Below are positions 13,501 to 22,924 of a DNA stretch of 64,000 bases, piece after piece. The notes below the pieces were generated by a model. The model worked only from the letters and a program-made list of their open reading frames with translations. It was not told where the DNA came from and searched no databases. Source of the stretch: Pontederia crassipes. Its lineage: Eukaryota; Streptophyta; Magnoliopsida; Commelinales; Pontederiaceae. Position 1 is the first letter of the stretch; every line of letters starts with the position of its first letter. The position numbers and the translations under genes were made by a program. The stretch covers positions 66,862,196-66,926,195 of the forward strand of contig CM060188.1 in NCBI GenBank assembly GCA_030549335.1, given 5' to 3'.

Positions 13501-16500
13501 ATGGTGTCCCCCCGCGACGATGATGGTGTCCGCCCTCACCCCCACCCCCATTCCTGTGTTGAATTCGCTGCCCTCTCCCCCGGCGTGCCCCCCCTTCCCC
13601 GTCGAATTCGCCCCCCACCCCCCTCGCCTGCCCACGACAACGTCCCCCGGCTTCCCTGTCGAATCGCTCCCACCCCTTCCCCGACAGCAACGGCGTTCCT
13701 CGCCCCCTTGAATTGTTTTAGATATTTTGCATATTTTCTAATTTTTTGTTGTGCCACGTCAATAGTGCAATTGGGAAACTTACTATTGGCGGTCAGGAGG
13801 ACATTGCGTGCAAGATTTCAAAATTTAGAGGATATTCTAGTTACAAAATAAAGTTAGAGGACCATCTAGAGATTGAGTCATAGTTGGAGGACAATTCATG
13901 TAATTTAGGTTTTGGGTAGAATGAGTAGTGGCCACTACATCCGAGGGTGTTTCGTGGCATTGTGCACCCCTATTGTTTGTTCTCTTCTATAACTTGACAC
14001 ATGTACATTCATCAGGATATACTTATAATACAATGGGATGCACCCATAATTTGGTAGCCATCTGTTCTTCTCTCAAAAAAAAAATTAGTAACTTATTCGG
14101 GGCAATTCTTTTTTGAAGAGGAAAAGGATGATTGCCGATTATGGGAGTCATATATTATATATTAGCTTGCAAAATTGTTTACATGTGTGATCAAAAGTTG
14201 TATCCAAGGAATGCCGGGGAGTGGGGGGGGGGGGTGCATCTCTCCGTTCGGATAATTATCCGTCCAATCCGTTCAGTTAATTATCCGAAATAAGGTAAAA
14301 TTACCATTATACTGTCTCAAAATTTTTGGTTCAGTTCGGTTAATTCATTGAATTATCCAAAGAAAAAAATAATATTTTTTTAAAAGTTCGGATAAATAAG
14401 ATGAAGTATGTATCAAATTGAAATTGAAAGTTTGATATGAAACTTAAACATAAATCAATTATAATATTAAAATTGTGATGCATAAAAAAAAATAATTAGA
14501 GATAAATCATGTAAAAAATAAAGAAAAAATTAAAGAGGGAAGAATATCTCATATAACATTATTTACATAATAATAATAACCAAATAAAAAATATATAGAG
14601 ATGTGTTATTAAAAAAGGCGTGCAAAATGTATCAAGTAACATATATAATTTATGAACATTATTCTGGGTTGTCGTGCATCGCTGACAACCTTTTTGGCCT
14701 GTTCTTGGGCCATTTGGCTCAAGCGTAACGGATCATTTTTTTTTGGGGAGCGATGTCTGGTTGAGTGTCGTATACCACATTTCTTTTCTTTTTCGGGAGT
14801 GGGATTTTTGACATCGTACATCTCTCTTTTTTTGTCGCTCTCTTCCTGAGAGCCCCTTTTTGTATATGACATCCATTTTACACATATATATACACATGCA
14901 TGGATGACAATCACAACTTTGATAGTCATCCTTTCTCTCCAAAAAAACATTATTATAAAAATATATATTAAAAATATTATTTTATTTATTGGTTAATTTT
15001 GGTTTTTATCTGGAATTTCGGTTAATTCACCGAATCGAACTAGGACTTTGGTTAATGAAATCATTATCAGTTAGCCGAACTGAAATCAAATTGGATAATT
15101 TGGTTTGGTAAACAGATAATGGACCGGTCAGTTAATCGGTCTATTCGGTTAATTGGGTAATGTTGCTCACCCCTACCAGGGAGGAGTCCACACTACTAGG
15201 TGACATACTTGGCTATCTGAATCCCCACTCATGAAGCAAAAAAGAGTTATGATGTACAATTTTTTTATATGACATCTCTCCCCCTCAAAGATGGTGTGGT
15301 TGTGTTGTAGCCAAGTGGCCTAGGTGACCGTCAAAATCCATGTCACTGGCGCTCTCCAGCCCTGGTTGCCGTGTCTGCACAATGCTCGCAGTGAACTCCA
15401 AAAGGCATCCGGTGTCGTAAGATCAACCTTAGCAATGTGTATCCCTCTCCATATCTCCGAGGTAATATCACAGTGAAAGAAAAGGTGGGCGTTGTCCTCC
15501 ATGCCCGCATGACATAAGGGGGACCCATTGTGCACAGTAGGCCCGACCTCCAGATGAATAGACAATCAATACTGAAATCTTGTGTTATCGTGCTCTTCAT
15601 GACAAGGTGGTGGTAAATGCTACGTGCTGAGAAATGGCCCAAGAGCCAGATCCACCTATCCCTGCTAGTGGCGTTAAGATGGAAAGGCACGATCTGCGCA
15701 TGCAAAGCTAGGAGCTCAGTGATACGACAGTCAAAGAGAGGCAATCTGAGCAGTGGGAGCTTTAAAGATACGACGTGAGGCAAGACTCTTTTGTTTTTAT
15801 TCTAGGTTTTTTTCCTTTTTTTATGTAAACAAGAAGCTTGAGACTATTCTATTTGAGACTATATGAGGAAAAGAAATAAGGAGTTAAAGAAGAACTTTCT
15901 ATGATTCAAGTGCAAGAATTTACAACATGACTAGATGCTGGCAACTCAAGAAATGGAGGTCTATTATAGCCAAATGGCCGCCCCTTGAAATGATCTTTGT
16001 TGTACATTGATAGTCATCTCTGTGTCCCTTTTTAAGCTAATCTCTTATTCCTTATGTGAGCTCGGCTAGTAGTGTTTGGAAATCTTTCCGGTTTGATGTT
16101 AGGGTAATTTGATATTATGCATCATAAGCTAGCTTTGCCACTGATGAAATTCTTGCATATTCAGGGGTGAAAGGTGTTGTGTGGTTAATGTTTAATTGTC
16201 AGCCATAAATTTTCAGGGATGAGGAACTAACTATTACCTTGAAACTGTGGTTGTACAGAGTAGTCTCCATTTTGCAACTTAATTAATACTACATGAATTA
16301 TAGGATGTCTACGCACATCGGTAAACGTCCTTTCTTCTCTTGAAAAAAAATTGATCGGTTTAGGATTAAGGTTTCACATCACAGTTAGTGGGAGTAGTTC
16401 GGTGGTGATGGGAATTGGTACAAAACCTCGTCAAAAACTTTTTTAAAAGATTTCAATCACACAAGCAAAAAGGCAATGAAAAAACTTATGTGGAAGGTCA

Positions 16501-18485
16501 AGAAATCCGAAGATGGGAGTGTTGACCCAGTTGCAACCCATGCAAAAGAATCAATACTAGACAGTGGAAATAAACAATAACGAGCATTATTAACTATTAC
16601 CTGCAGCTGAGTCGTAGTTCACAAAGAAGCACAAAGAGAACTCCTCCAGAAATTGTATAGTTGGAAAATAAGATGTTCAGACACTAGCCATACATATTTA
16701 TAGTCCTTTGGGGAGAAGAGTTGCACATGAAAATATCTCTTAATGTGTTTGTTTGGATGAAAATATTCCTCGACAAATGTTTTCCCAAGTTTTCTTGTGT
16801 TTGGCAATTAGGCAAGTCTTGTTCAATGGTCTTCTGGTTTGATAAGTTGTATACAGAACACCTTTTGGTAGTATTAATCCTATCAGATCATATCCTAATT
16901 ATATAGTGTTAAGATATGATTTGCATATCTTTCCATATCTTTGTATATCTTTGTAATATTATTCAGGATTAGTATCCTAGATTTTTTGGGATAATATCCC
17001 TGATATTCTAGAGTAATATTCTAGCATATTCTCCTTTCTTGTATTGCCTACCTTTATTATAAATAAGGAGGCACTAGTGTTTGGTGAATAAGAAGTCAAA
17101 ACATATTTCACAACATAGTATCAGAGCGGGTTGATTAGTAGACGTTCTTCTTTCTACGTCTTTGTGTGTCTCTGTGTTTTTTTCTATATTTCTCTCTTCC
17201 GCTATTTTTGCATCTCCTTCTTCTGTTGCAAGATCAATCTTAGCAATGCACAGGAGCTCGGAAACTGTTGCAGAACGAAATTTCATTTTTGCTTCTTCCA
17301 TGTTTCCTTCGCTTTCATTAGTTTGTCGGTGTTATCGCTGGACTTGCCTTCGGGCCTCTATTGATCAAAGCAGCGATCCTAAATCGAGATTTTGTACCTT
17401 TGTGCTTTCTCTCCTTTGTTCCTCTTCTCCACCTTTTGCTTTCTAGCAACTCTCTGCACAAGGGCATCTTTGCAGCTTTGCTGTCATGTTTTAACCCCAA
17501 GTCCTTGAGGGCTCCCTACGCCTTTGAGGCATCCTGCACTCCATAAGGAGTGTCCTACTGAATCTCTATTGATCGGAGCTTAAACTCTGAATTATACCGG
17601 CGTCGTTGTTGACGACTGGACTTGGCCGACGTTATTATCGACGATCAGAACCTTCCTTTCTGGCGATGGATCGCGGTTGGCGTTCCTCAAGTCATCGCTT
17701 TGGAGTTTCCTCTCCATTTTTCATTATCGACGTTCCACCGGCATTGTTGCCGGATTTGGGAGCTGCGTTTCCAGCTCCTCTGGTTCTCTACTTCCATCGA
17801 AAAATCTCTACTTGCCTCATTGGATGTTCTGCTACTGTCGCTCAAGCTCTCTTCAAGTTGGGGCATGTGAGCAAAATCATTGTTGGTGTCATGTTCTTTC
17901 ACCAGCAGTTGTCAGGTGTTTGTCAAATTGTCTCTACTGTTTGAAGCCTAGTTTTGGTCATCGTCTTCAGCACAGGTCGCCCAGCAGGTGTTCGACGAAT
18001 GGTTACACTACCACTGTTGTGTGATTTCTCCATGGTGTGTCCTTTTTTTTTTTAGTTCAAGTCGCCGTTGTTGGTCTCTTCCCAGCGTCGACTTGCGGGG
18101 GCGTGTTGGAATATAGAATGATCGGCGTCATCAACTTTCTAGCTACCAAGTTAGGCATGATTGATATGCGACAAGCTAGACGTGATTGATATCTATGCTC
18201 CAGCTTGAGGGGGAGTGTTAAGATATGATTTGCATATCTTTGTAATATTATTCAGGATCAGTATCCAAGATTTTCTGGGATAATATCCCTGATATTTTGG
18301 AGTAATATTCTAGTATATTCTTCTTTCTTGTATTGCCTACCTTTATTATAAATAAGGAGGCACTAGTGTTTGGTGAATAAGAAGTGAAAACATATTTCTC
18401 AACATATAGTATGTAATTTTTTGTGAGAAGATATATAGTATGTAATTATAAGTTGAAAATTCAATTATGCTCCCCCCCCCCCTCC

Positions 18486-18516
<31 letters not shown>

Positions 18517-21500
18517 ACACACACCCACCCACCCCCACCCCCAGATTAGGTTAGATACAACTTAAGAGCATATATTATAAATAATAATTATTTACTATAT
18601 ATATTTTAATATTTATTATTTTTGAATTTTTTTTGCACCTCTTATTTTTTTCCTGCTTCTGTCCCTGATATATATAAACAAGGAATATATAATTTTAATT
18701 TAAGATTTACTACGTAATCAAATGGATGGAAATTGTTTTCCCTGGAAAACAACTTATTTTGAGTCAAGAAAGTGCATCCTAAATCCACCAAAAAAGTTGG
18801 CACTAATATAGAAAACGAAAGTAGCTATTTGGCTGTCAGCATGTGACCCAATTAAGTTTTATTGAATAGTAATTCTACCAGTGAAAAGTCATGATCATCC
18901 TCATCAAATGGTTCCCAGGTGCTAGCAGATTGAGTCTTAACCATGTCAAGTGGCTCCAGGTGCAGCCATGCGTTCACCAAGTTGTTCAAATTGATCTCCT
19001 AAGTAGGTAGATATCTTCAATGCTGTCTCCGAAGGATCGGTTACTTCTTAGCTCAGAAGATTGCATGCATCATAGCGTGCATTCTTCTTGAGGGTCCAAA
19101 ATGGCAGGTGTGCTCAATGGGGTCATCGTCTCCTTCAATGCAATTTCTCGACTCTCAAGGTTCGAATTTCAATCATCAGTCCTTCAGAGGGGGGAGGGGG
19201 TCTTCCGCGTTGGCTTCAGGCTAGTGTCCCTTTTTATAGGACCTAGCCATCCCATATAAAAAGCGGTTATGTAAAAAAATGTATATCACATAGAATCTTT
19301 CTCAGACGTAGAGGGTGAGCAGGTATTTAATTAAGGGCACTAGGCATATTTCTCTATTATTCCCTGATTACTCATCTGATCGTGGACCTCTAATCTACTC
19401 CATCCTTTCCTTTCTTCTGAAAAAAAAATACATCTTAATGGGTAGTAGTGTTCCAATAGTGCGGACTTGAAGATGCTGTTATAACTATACAAGTTTTAGA
19501 CTCTCTACTTTGAGTGATTTGTTTTCTCTGACCTGGCTTATTTAACAGAAATATTGATTGTTGTCTATTGGGTTAGTAATAGGAACTGAAACAACAACAA
19601 CAACAACAACAAAGCCTTATCCCACTAGGTGGGGTCGGCTTTAGGAACTTTCTAACCACATACTTTGCAACTTTCTAACCACATAATTAATATTTTGCAA
19701 CTTTCTAACCACATACTTCACAACGAATATTTATGTTAGATCCTTGAACTTGGAGCATTAGCAGAATTAATGAAGATGGTCAGTTCGATGCTCGTGGAGG
19801 AAGCAGTAAAAGCATTATATGCTATCTCAGCTTTAATTAGAAATAATGAAATTGGTCAACAATTGTTCTGTTCAGGAGGAGGAAACATAGTGCTTCAGGT
19901 TAGATATTTGAATGAGCATGAAATATTCTCCAGTTGCATATTTTACAAAATAGAATGATGTTTCAGCGCTGATTGTAAGTACTTTTTTTCTTGTTGCAGG
20001 AGATAATGATCAACTCTAGCATTGACATTCGAATTGTCAAAAAGACTGTTCTCTTAGTGGCCGACTTGGCTGACTACAAGTTATACTCAGAAGATGCAAG
20101 TCTCCCTTTCCTTGGTGATCGTGACTTTTTGAAAGCTGTTGTTGATTTGATGTTATCCCCAGACCTTGATCTTCAAGAGAAGGTAGGTATCACAATCCCT
20201 TTGTATTATGATATTGTGAGTCGGTGAAATTTATGTAATCTGATAAGATACCACTTTGTATTAGTTAGTGGCTGGTTAATTAAGCAGTGGATAGTTAGAA
20301 GTTGTATGAGTTAGTGGCTAGTTAAGAAAGTAGTGAGTAGTTAGTTATATTTGTATTTGCATGTTATAATAAATACATGCATGGGTTTTAGATTTAGGGG
20401 AGCCTTTGGAAATGTGTTTATCACTTATGTAATTGGAGTTTAGTCCATTCCACTCGAACTTATGAAGATTTGTCATCTCAAATTGACAAGTTATTAATAG
20501 TAATTGTGTTTAAAATTCTTGCACTTTTACTACTAATAATAGTTATTCTAGTTTTATTTTAGTTGTATTTTTAGTGTGTATCATAATTAGATTTAGGTGA
20601 CTCATCTATATATTAGACAACTGACTGTTTGCTGCTGTATAAGAATTCAAGTCATCAGAACATGTTTATAAAAGAAACTTAATTGTTTAACTTATGCGGC
20701 ATGGACGGATCCTCACCTGGCGATATAGGGCGAGGTGGGCACTCCATGCTGACATGCACTGCATTTTTTGTGGTACGAGGAGGAGGACATTGCACACTTA
20801 TTCTTTGGTTGCATTGTAGCTCATGAGGTATGGATGCGGCTGCTGGGGGTCCTCCTACCTCACCGGAGGCGTTGTGGCATTCACTCAGAGCCCGTAGCGG
20901 ACGATGTCAGGCAACCTTTTTGGCCGATGCCTGGGCCATATGGTTTCACCGCAACCGGATTATTCTTTGTAGTGAGACTTGCCATCTTGAGGCTATTGTA
21001 CACCGCTGCTCCTTCTTCGAGAGTGGGGATTTGGGTAGAGGTTGTATTTTCCTCCTTTTGTTGCTCTCATCTTGAGGGCTCACACTTGTACTTTTTTCCT
21101 CACAGTGATATATATATACGGATGACACCCTAACTTGGTGCTCATCCTTTTTCCCCTCAAAAAGAAAAAAACATTGATCTAAAGTATCTATCGATGAAAG
21201 TGTTAGGTAATCAGATTTCAGTGACTCATCTATATATTAGACAACTGACCGTTTGCTGCTATCTAAGAAAGTCATCAGAACATGTTTGTAAAAGAAGCTT
21301 AATTGTTTAACATTGATTTAAAACATCTCAAACTTGTGTATTTTTACGGTTAAAAGATGAACTGTGAAACCGGTGCATGGATTTTTTTCTCAGGATCCAC
21401 ATATGAAGTCTTTAATTTCAAATCTAGGCTTTCCCTAGTGATATTTTTCCTTGTTAGGATTAGTCTCATACTTGTAAATTCTTCCATGTGCAAACTGAGT

Positions 21501-22110
21501 ACATTGTTTTTGCTGCTCACTATTTTGTACACCACTGTAGTATGTGTTGCCAATTTGCCATCATGTGCACAACGCTCACTATTATTATATGTAGGTTTTG
21601 ATGGTTGTACACTATGTCTGCAATGTATTCGCCGTACTTATATACTACATATTGACAATCTCAAACAGTAGAAAAGATTGAACATTGACTACTGCTGCAG
21701 TATTTCTTTGCCATAATACTCAATGAAAAAAAAAGACGATGTGATTGGGAATTGCAAGTTATTAATGTGCCAGGATAATCTTAATCCCTCGTCCATTTGT
21801 TTCATTTAGGCTCTGCTGGCTACTAGGAGTTTACTCCAACTCAGTTCCACAGATGCTGCAGTCTTCAACGATTTCTGCGTCCTGGATGCAGTGTTGGGGA
21901 GAATGGAAGAAAATTTTAAGAAACTGATGAAAGAAAGCAATGAAGAGGATTACGCCAAGGAAATCGAAGATCTCCGTCGCGAAGTACACATCATTTTCCA
22001 AAACAAGCTGAGAGGTAGGCTGCTCATCGTTGCTCTATGCTTCCACGATTATTAATCCGATTCTCATTTTCCCCCTTATTATGGCAGGTAACCTCGATTC
22101 CGACGCATGA
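4568..22110 (+). CDS. FES1: Hsp70 nucleotide-exchange factor, FES1/SIL1-like (5' end missing)
   Basis: Six exons join in frame: 4568-4718, 9019-9146, 19740-19898, 20000-20182, 21810-22014 and 22088-22110. All have GT donors and AG acceptors; the phases agree throughout, and together they give 282 residues and a stop. The product matches the plant FES1/SIL1/HspBP1 family, armadillo-repeat proteins that promote ADP release from Hsp70 or ER BiP. Visible landmarks are ELTERLKMPSDSDLM, then LVESIDIAND-LHKHGGLAMVI, AAWILGKASQNNAYVQ, GALAELMKM, ALYAISALIRNN and DLRREVHIIFQNKL, ending GNLDSDA. The preceding family region, and any signal peptide that would separate a cytosolic FES1 from an ER SIL1 type, is not found in 1-4567. 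It is probably left of the window behind a transposon-filled intron. Introns are 4.3 kb, 10.6 kb, 101 bp, 1.6 kb and 73 bp. Confidence 0.85.
4719..5590. other. Intron sequence, nothing recognised
   Basis: AT-rich first part of the 4.3-kb intron (4719-9018). I see no coding match, structured RNA or clear repeat boundary here. Confidence 0.4.
5591..6063. repeat. Two-unit tandem duplication (~237-bp unit)
   Basis: The box CCCCTCAAAT begins at 5591 and again at 5828, and the following ~230 bp stay recognisably similar: 'attataaag(c/a)tcacacaaataataggg', 'catctactt', 'aaaatgct', 'cacatcca', 'ggctagctgattt'. Many substitutions and small indels show it is old. Non-coding, inside the first visible intron. 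Confidence 0.65.
6064..7097. other. Intron sequence, nothing recognised
   Basis: AT-rich intron DNA without coding similarity that I can support. Confidence 0.4.
7098..8925. other. GC-richer insert, possible degenerate retroelement
   Basis: This stretch is richer in GC and in short open frames than its AT-rich surroundings, and it ends in an A-run near 8914-8922, as LINE insertions do. Frames such as PKWISALAQVWRRLFHDIV (about 7845-7905) and LLEELDQQLVKMNDIRNSD (about 8195-8250) look like decayed protein sequence, but I do not recognise the family. It could be an L1 ORF1 region; that is inference only. Confidence 0.3.
9451..10158 (-). mobile_element. 5'-truncated RTE-clade LINE, RT C-terminal ORF
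   Basis: On the minus strand an open frame of about 225 codons reads through the C-terminal part of an RTE-type reverse transcriptase. Landmarks are FKYLGSIVRQDGEIDDDV, RLAVLYGSECWAMK, MRMLRWMCGHTRLDKIRN, IRERVGVASI, RLRWFDHVQRR and KRGRGRPRRTL, ending AEWRRMIHVADPT and stop. Nineteen bases follow and then a (TTG)n tail. The insertion is flanked by the perfect 17-bp direct repeat CTTAAATCTCCTTGGAC (9434-9450 and 10159-10175). The frame is uninterrupted, so the insertion is young. It lies inside the 10.6-kb FES1-like intron. The ORF's upstream catalytic domains are missing, so it cannot move by itself. Confidence 0.9.
10176..11273. other. Intron sequence, nothing recognised
   Basis: Non-coding intron DNA between the RTE insertion and the small solo LTR. 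Short ORFs here are not supported by any family feature. Confidence 0.4.
11279..11680 (+). mobile_element. Small solo LTR (copia-like), TSD AAAAT
   Basis: A 402-bp block begins TGTTGATAATG and ends AAATCCTAACA, giving TGTT...AACA ends, and is flanked by AAAAT on both sides (11274-11278 and 11681-11685). It contains a promoter-like TATATAAA (about 11538) and a polyadenylation-like AATAAAATT (about 11605), in the order expected of U3-R-U5. No second LTR or internal region is nearby, so it looks like a recombination remnant. Confidence 0.7.
11895..12290. mobile_element. Short DNA element with GGGTCGGG-rich inverted ends
   Basis: An AT-rich core is bracketed by GC-rich ends, TGTGACCCGACCCGGC on the left and, in reverse complement, AGTGCCACCCGACCCGACC on the right. 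Further GGGTCGGG/CCCGACCC copies lie just inside. No transposase frame. The target duplication is unresolved, so the exact ends are uncertain. Confidence 0.45.
12300..14081 (+). pseudogene. L1-type LINE 3' fragment (zf-RVT to tail), split by a foldback element
   Basis: The upstream part (12300-12981) contains decayed L1 RT C-terminal sequence such as HDRIYGFQPDASKKDGW, then a zf-RVT zinc-binding block CALCGE...HHLFIVCLVALEVW (about 12747-12825) with stops. The frame resumes after a foldback insertion (12991-13907). The element ends in the family hairpin GGATG...CATCT (14036-14063), a pyrimidine spacer and an A-run at 14075-14084. Compare the copies at 14664, 20700, 28862 and 29056. Confidence 0.7.
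12991..13907. mobile_element. Mutator-like foldback element with GC-rich interior
   Basis: The ends form ~115-bp imperfect terminal inverted repeats: left 12996-13115 and right 13790-13907 share TAAATTACA, GTCCTCCAA, GTCCTCTAACTT and TTTTGAAATCTTGCA, then GCAATGTCCTC, in mirrored order. The 9-bp repeat GGTTTTGGG flanks it (12982-12990 and 13908-13916), the TSD length typical of Mutator-like elements. The interior (about 13195-13710) is strongly GC-rich and gives long overlapping ORFs on both strands rich in G, P, R and A. These look like a composition effect, not proteins. It may be a captured gene fragment, which I cannot identify. Confidence 0.65.
14101..14155 (-). mobile_element. L1 tail fragment, inverted
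   Basis: Minus-strand remnant of the L1 3' end: a T-run (A-run on the minus strand), GAAGAGG spacer and GGATGATTGCC...TCAT near 14126-14150. It faces the + strand L1 tail ending at 14084, so two L1 tails lie tail to tail. The hairpin has lost its outer base pairs. Confidence 0.45.
14222..15175. mobile_element. hAT-like non-autonomous element
   Basis: The ends are inversely related: a G-run then GGTGCATC on the left, and TAGGGGTGAGCAA in reverse complement on the right. An 8-bp flank CC(G/A)GGGAG (14214-14221 and 15176-15183, one mismatch) fits a hAT target duplication. Subterminal regions repeat TTCGGTTAATT/AATTAACCGAA motifs. The element carries an L1 insertion at 14664-14945 and has no transposase. 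Confidence 0.55.
14664..14945 (+). mobile_element. 5'-truncated L1 insertion (282 bp)
   Basis: Nested in the hAT-like element. The target repeat AACATTATT flanks it (14655-14663 and 14946-14954). The 5' part encodes a worn L1 C-terminus (FLACSWAIWLKRNG). The 3' end has the conserved hairpin GGATGAC...GTCATCC at 14902-14931, then CTTTCTCTCC and an A-run. Confidence 0.75.
15290..15790 (-). pseudogene. L1-type LINE zf-RVT fragment
   Basis: On the minus strand two frames together give LLALHAQIVPFHLNATSRD, RWIWLLGHFSARSIYHHL, then CHAGMEDNAHLFFHCDITSEIW, the plant L1 zinc-binding RVT block (C..ED.AHLFF.C...IW). One frameshift separates the two parts near 15560. It is homologous to the + strand copy at 12480-12830. 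No family hairpin is visible at its 3' (left) end. Confidence 0.75.
15791..16302. other. Intron sequence, nothing recognised
   Basis: Non-coding; part of the 10.6-kb intron. I see no gene or clear repeat boundary. Confidence 0.35.
16303..16350 (+). mobile_element. L1 3' tail with family hairpin
   Basis: GGATGT...ACGTCC at 16303-16330 forms the same stem as the other L1 tails, with inner pair TAC/GTA. It is followed by TTTCTTCTCTT and an A8 run. The upstream boundary of the L1 copy is not visible. Confidence 0.5.
16907..18404 (+). mobile_element. Complete non-autonomous copia-type LTR element (TRIM/LARD-like)
   Basis: The 5' LTR (16907-17115, 209 bp) and 3' LTR (18216-18404, 189 bp) begin TGTTAAGATATG and end CAACA. 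They differ by a 20-bp indel and by about nine substitutions counted by eye. The 5-bp target duplication TATAG is perfect (16902-16906 and 18405-18409). Next to the 5' LTR is TATCAGAGCGGG, matching the usual initiator-Met-tRNA primer site, and next to the 3' LTR a purine tract GAGGGGGAG. The ~1.1-kb interior has no gag or pol that I recognise, only short frames, so it depends on another element's proteins. The LTR has a TTATAAATAAG box. Confidence 0.88.
18473..18541. repeat. Poly-C and (CA)n low-complexity tract
   Basis: C-runs (about 18473-18502) pass into a (CA)n microsatellite and CCCAC repeats. No function inferred; a likely place for assembly error. Confidence 0.9.
18542..19090. other. 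Intron sequence, nothing recognised
   Basis: Non-coding intron DNA with no gene or clear repeat boundary that I can support. Confidence 0.35.
19092..19285 (+). mobile_element. Candidate tRNA-derived SINE
   Basis: A box-A-like GTGCTCAATGG (19110-19120) is followed about 40 bases later by a box-B-like GGTTCGAATTTC (19159-19170), the spacing of an internal pol III promoter. A further ~100 bp ends near an A-run (about 19274). Ends and target duplication are not resolved. It is not a functional tRNA gene: no cloverleaf could be drawn. Confidence 0.45.
19591..19641 (-). mobile_element. Severely truncated RTE/SINE-like tail
   Basis: A (CAA)n run plus 34 bp of the conserved AGCCTTATCCCACTAGGTGG end, inserted just upstream of the third FES1-like exon. 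TAGGAACT occurs on both sides (about 19580-19587 and 19642-19649), a possible short target duplication. Confidence 0.7.
20240..20530 (-). repeat. Dispersed ~300-bp repeat, copy 3 (inverted)
   Basis: Reverse-complement relative of 3530-3790 and 4030-4345, beginning GATACCACTTTGTATTAGTTAG. It lies in the 1.6-kb FES1-like intron. Confidence 0.55.
20594..21312. repeat. ~110-bp direct repeat pair flanking an L1 fragment
   Basis: The segment from 'gactcatctatatattagac' to 'cttaattgtttaac' occurs at about 20594-20696 and again at 21205-21312 with only a few differences. The L1 fragment at 20700-21170 lies between the copies. The spacing is too long for an LTR pair of this size and no TG..CA ends are seen, so it looks like a local tandem duplication with an L1 at the junction. 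Confidence 0.65.
20700..21170 (+). pseudogene. L1-type LINE 3' fragment (zf-RVT to hairpin tail)
   Basis: Encodes EEEDIAHLFFGCIVAHEVW (zf-RVT), then in another frame FLADAWAIWFHRNRIILC and SGDLGRGC, as in the 12300-14081 copy. It ends with the family hairpin GGATGA...TCATCC at 21120-21147, a TTTTTCCCCTC spacer and an A-rich tail. Frameshifted and inactive. Confidence 0.75.
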
Positions 22111-22916
22111 GTGTTATCAACAGAAAACTGTACTATGATTGCAAAGCTGATATATTTAGGTTACACAAACTGTTCCTTTAATCCCTTGTTGGGGGAGGAA
22201 GATAACAATTGTTGTCACTAATTATAGGGACAAAATATAAACATTTTTTATCCGAGCCAAATTTCTATTTTCTTGAACCACTGAAGTCTCATGGTTAGAA
22301 TGAATGATTTACCACTGTTTCTATATGGATCTTGATGGTTCAAAAGCATCACTATTTACAATAAGTTCGAAATTCATAGAAGAATACAGAATAAATTAAA
22401 TATGAATGGCTTGATTTATTATGCAACCGGTCAAATCGTATTTATAGGTTTTCTGCATTAACTATTTGTTTTAAACCAAAAGACAAATGAATAATGGAAA
22501 CATAAAATAAAAGTTCAAGTCATAACTCCTATAAATTGTCTCCACAATTCCATTTTTTTTATAAAAAAGAACGTTATATTTTCGTCTGCAATTTAGAAAG
22601 ATGAGACATGCTATCAACCAAAAAAGAACAATTTAAGATGACGAAGCCTGTCTTTTTTTTTTGGTACAGGTCCATAGATCTAATGTAAGAAAATTAAAGA
22701 TTGAAAATTAAGAAGCATCATTGGTGAGATTCGATCTTTATCTTTTTATTTTCGAGTGATGATATGCGTCAGCCTATAACTCCTAGTGATGGTATGCGTC
22801 AGCCTGTCTTTCGCAATTACCTTAAATTTTTTTCTCCCTCAATAATGGATTATAACTGGAGGCATAAATTATGCAACAAAGTGAAGGCCTTCAGCTAGTC
22901 ATATTCAACAAGTTAC
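22111..22916. other. 3' flank of the FES1-like gene
   Basis: Holds the 3' UTR and AT-rich downstream DNA. The short repeat 'ggtatgcgtcagcct'-like occurs twice near 22760-22806. Nothing else recognised. Confidence 0.4.
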
Positions 22917-22924
22917 ATGATATA

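Noticed and set aside
13105..13851. Long overlapping ORFs of up to 176 codons on both strands
   Set aside because: They lie in the GC-rich interior of a foldback element, have biased Gly/Pro/Arg/Ala composition in several frames at once and no domain.
19092..19285. Functional tRNA gene at the GGTTCGAATTTC box
   Set aside because: No acceptor stem or anticodon arm can be drawn; a SINE is the better reading.
19381..19430. Another L1 hairpin tail before the A-run at 19423
   Set aside because: The spacer CCTTTCTTCTG plus A-run fits, but the 5' half of the hairpin is not present.
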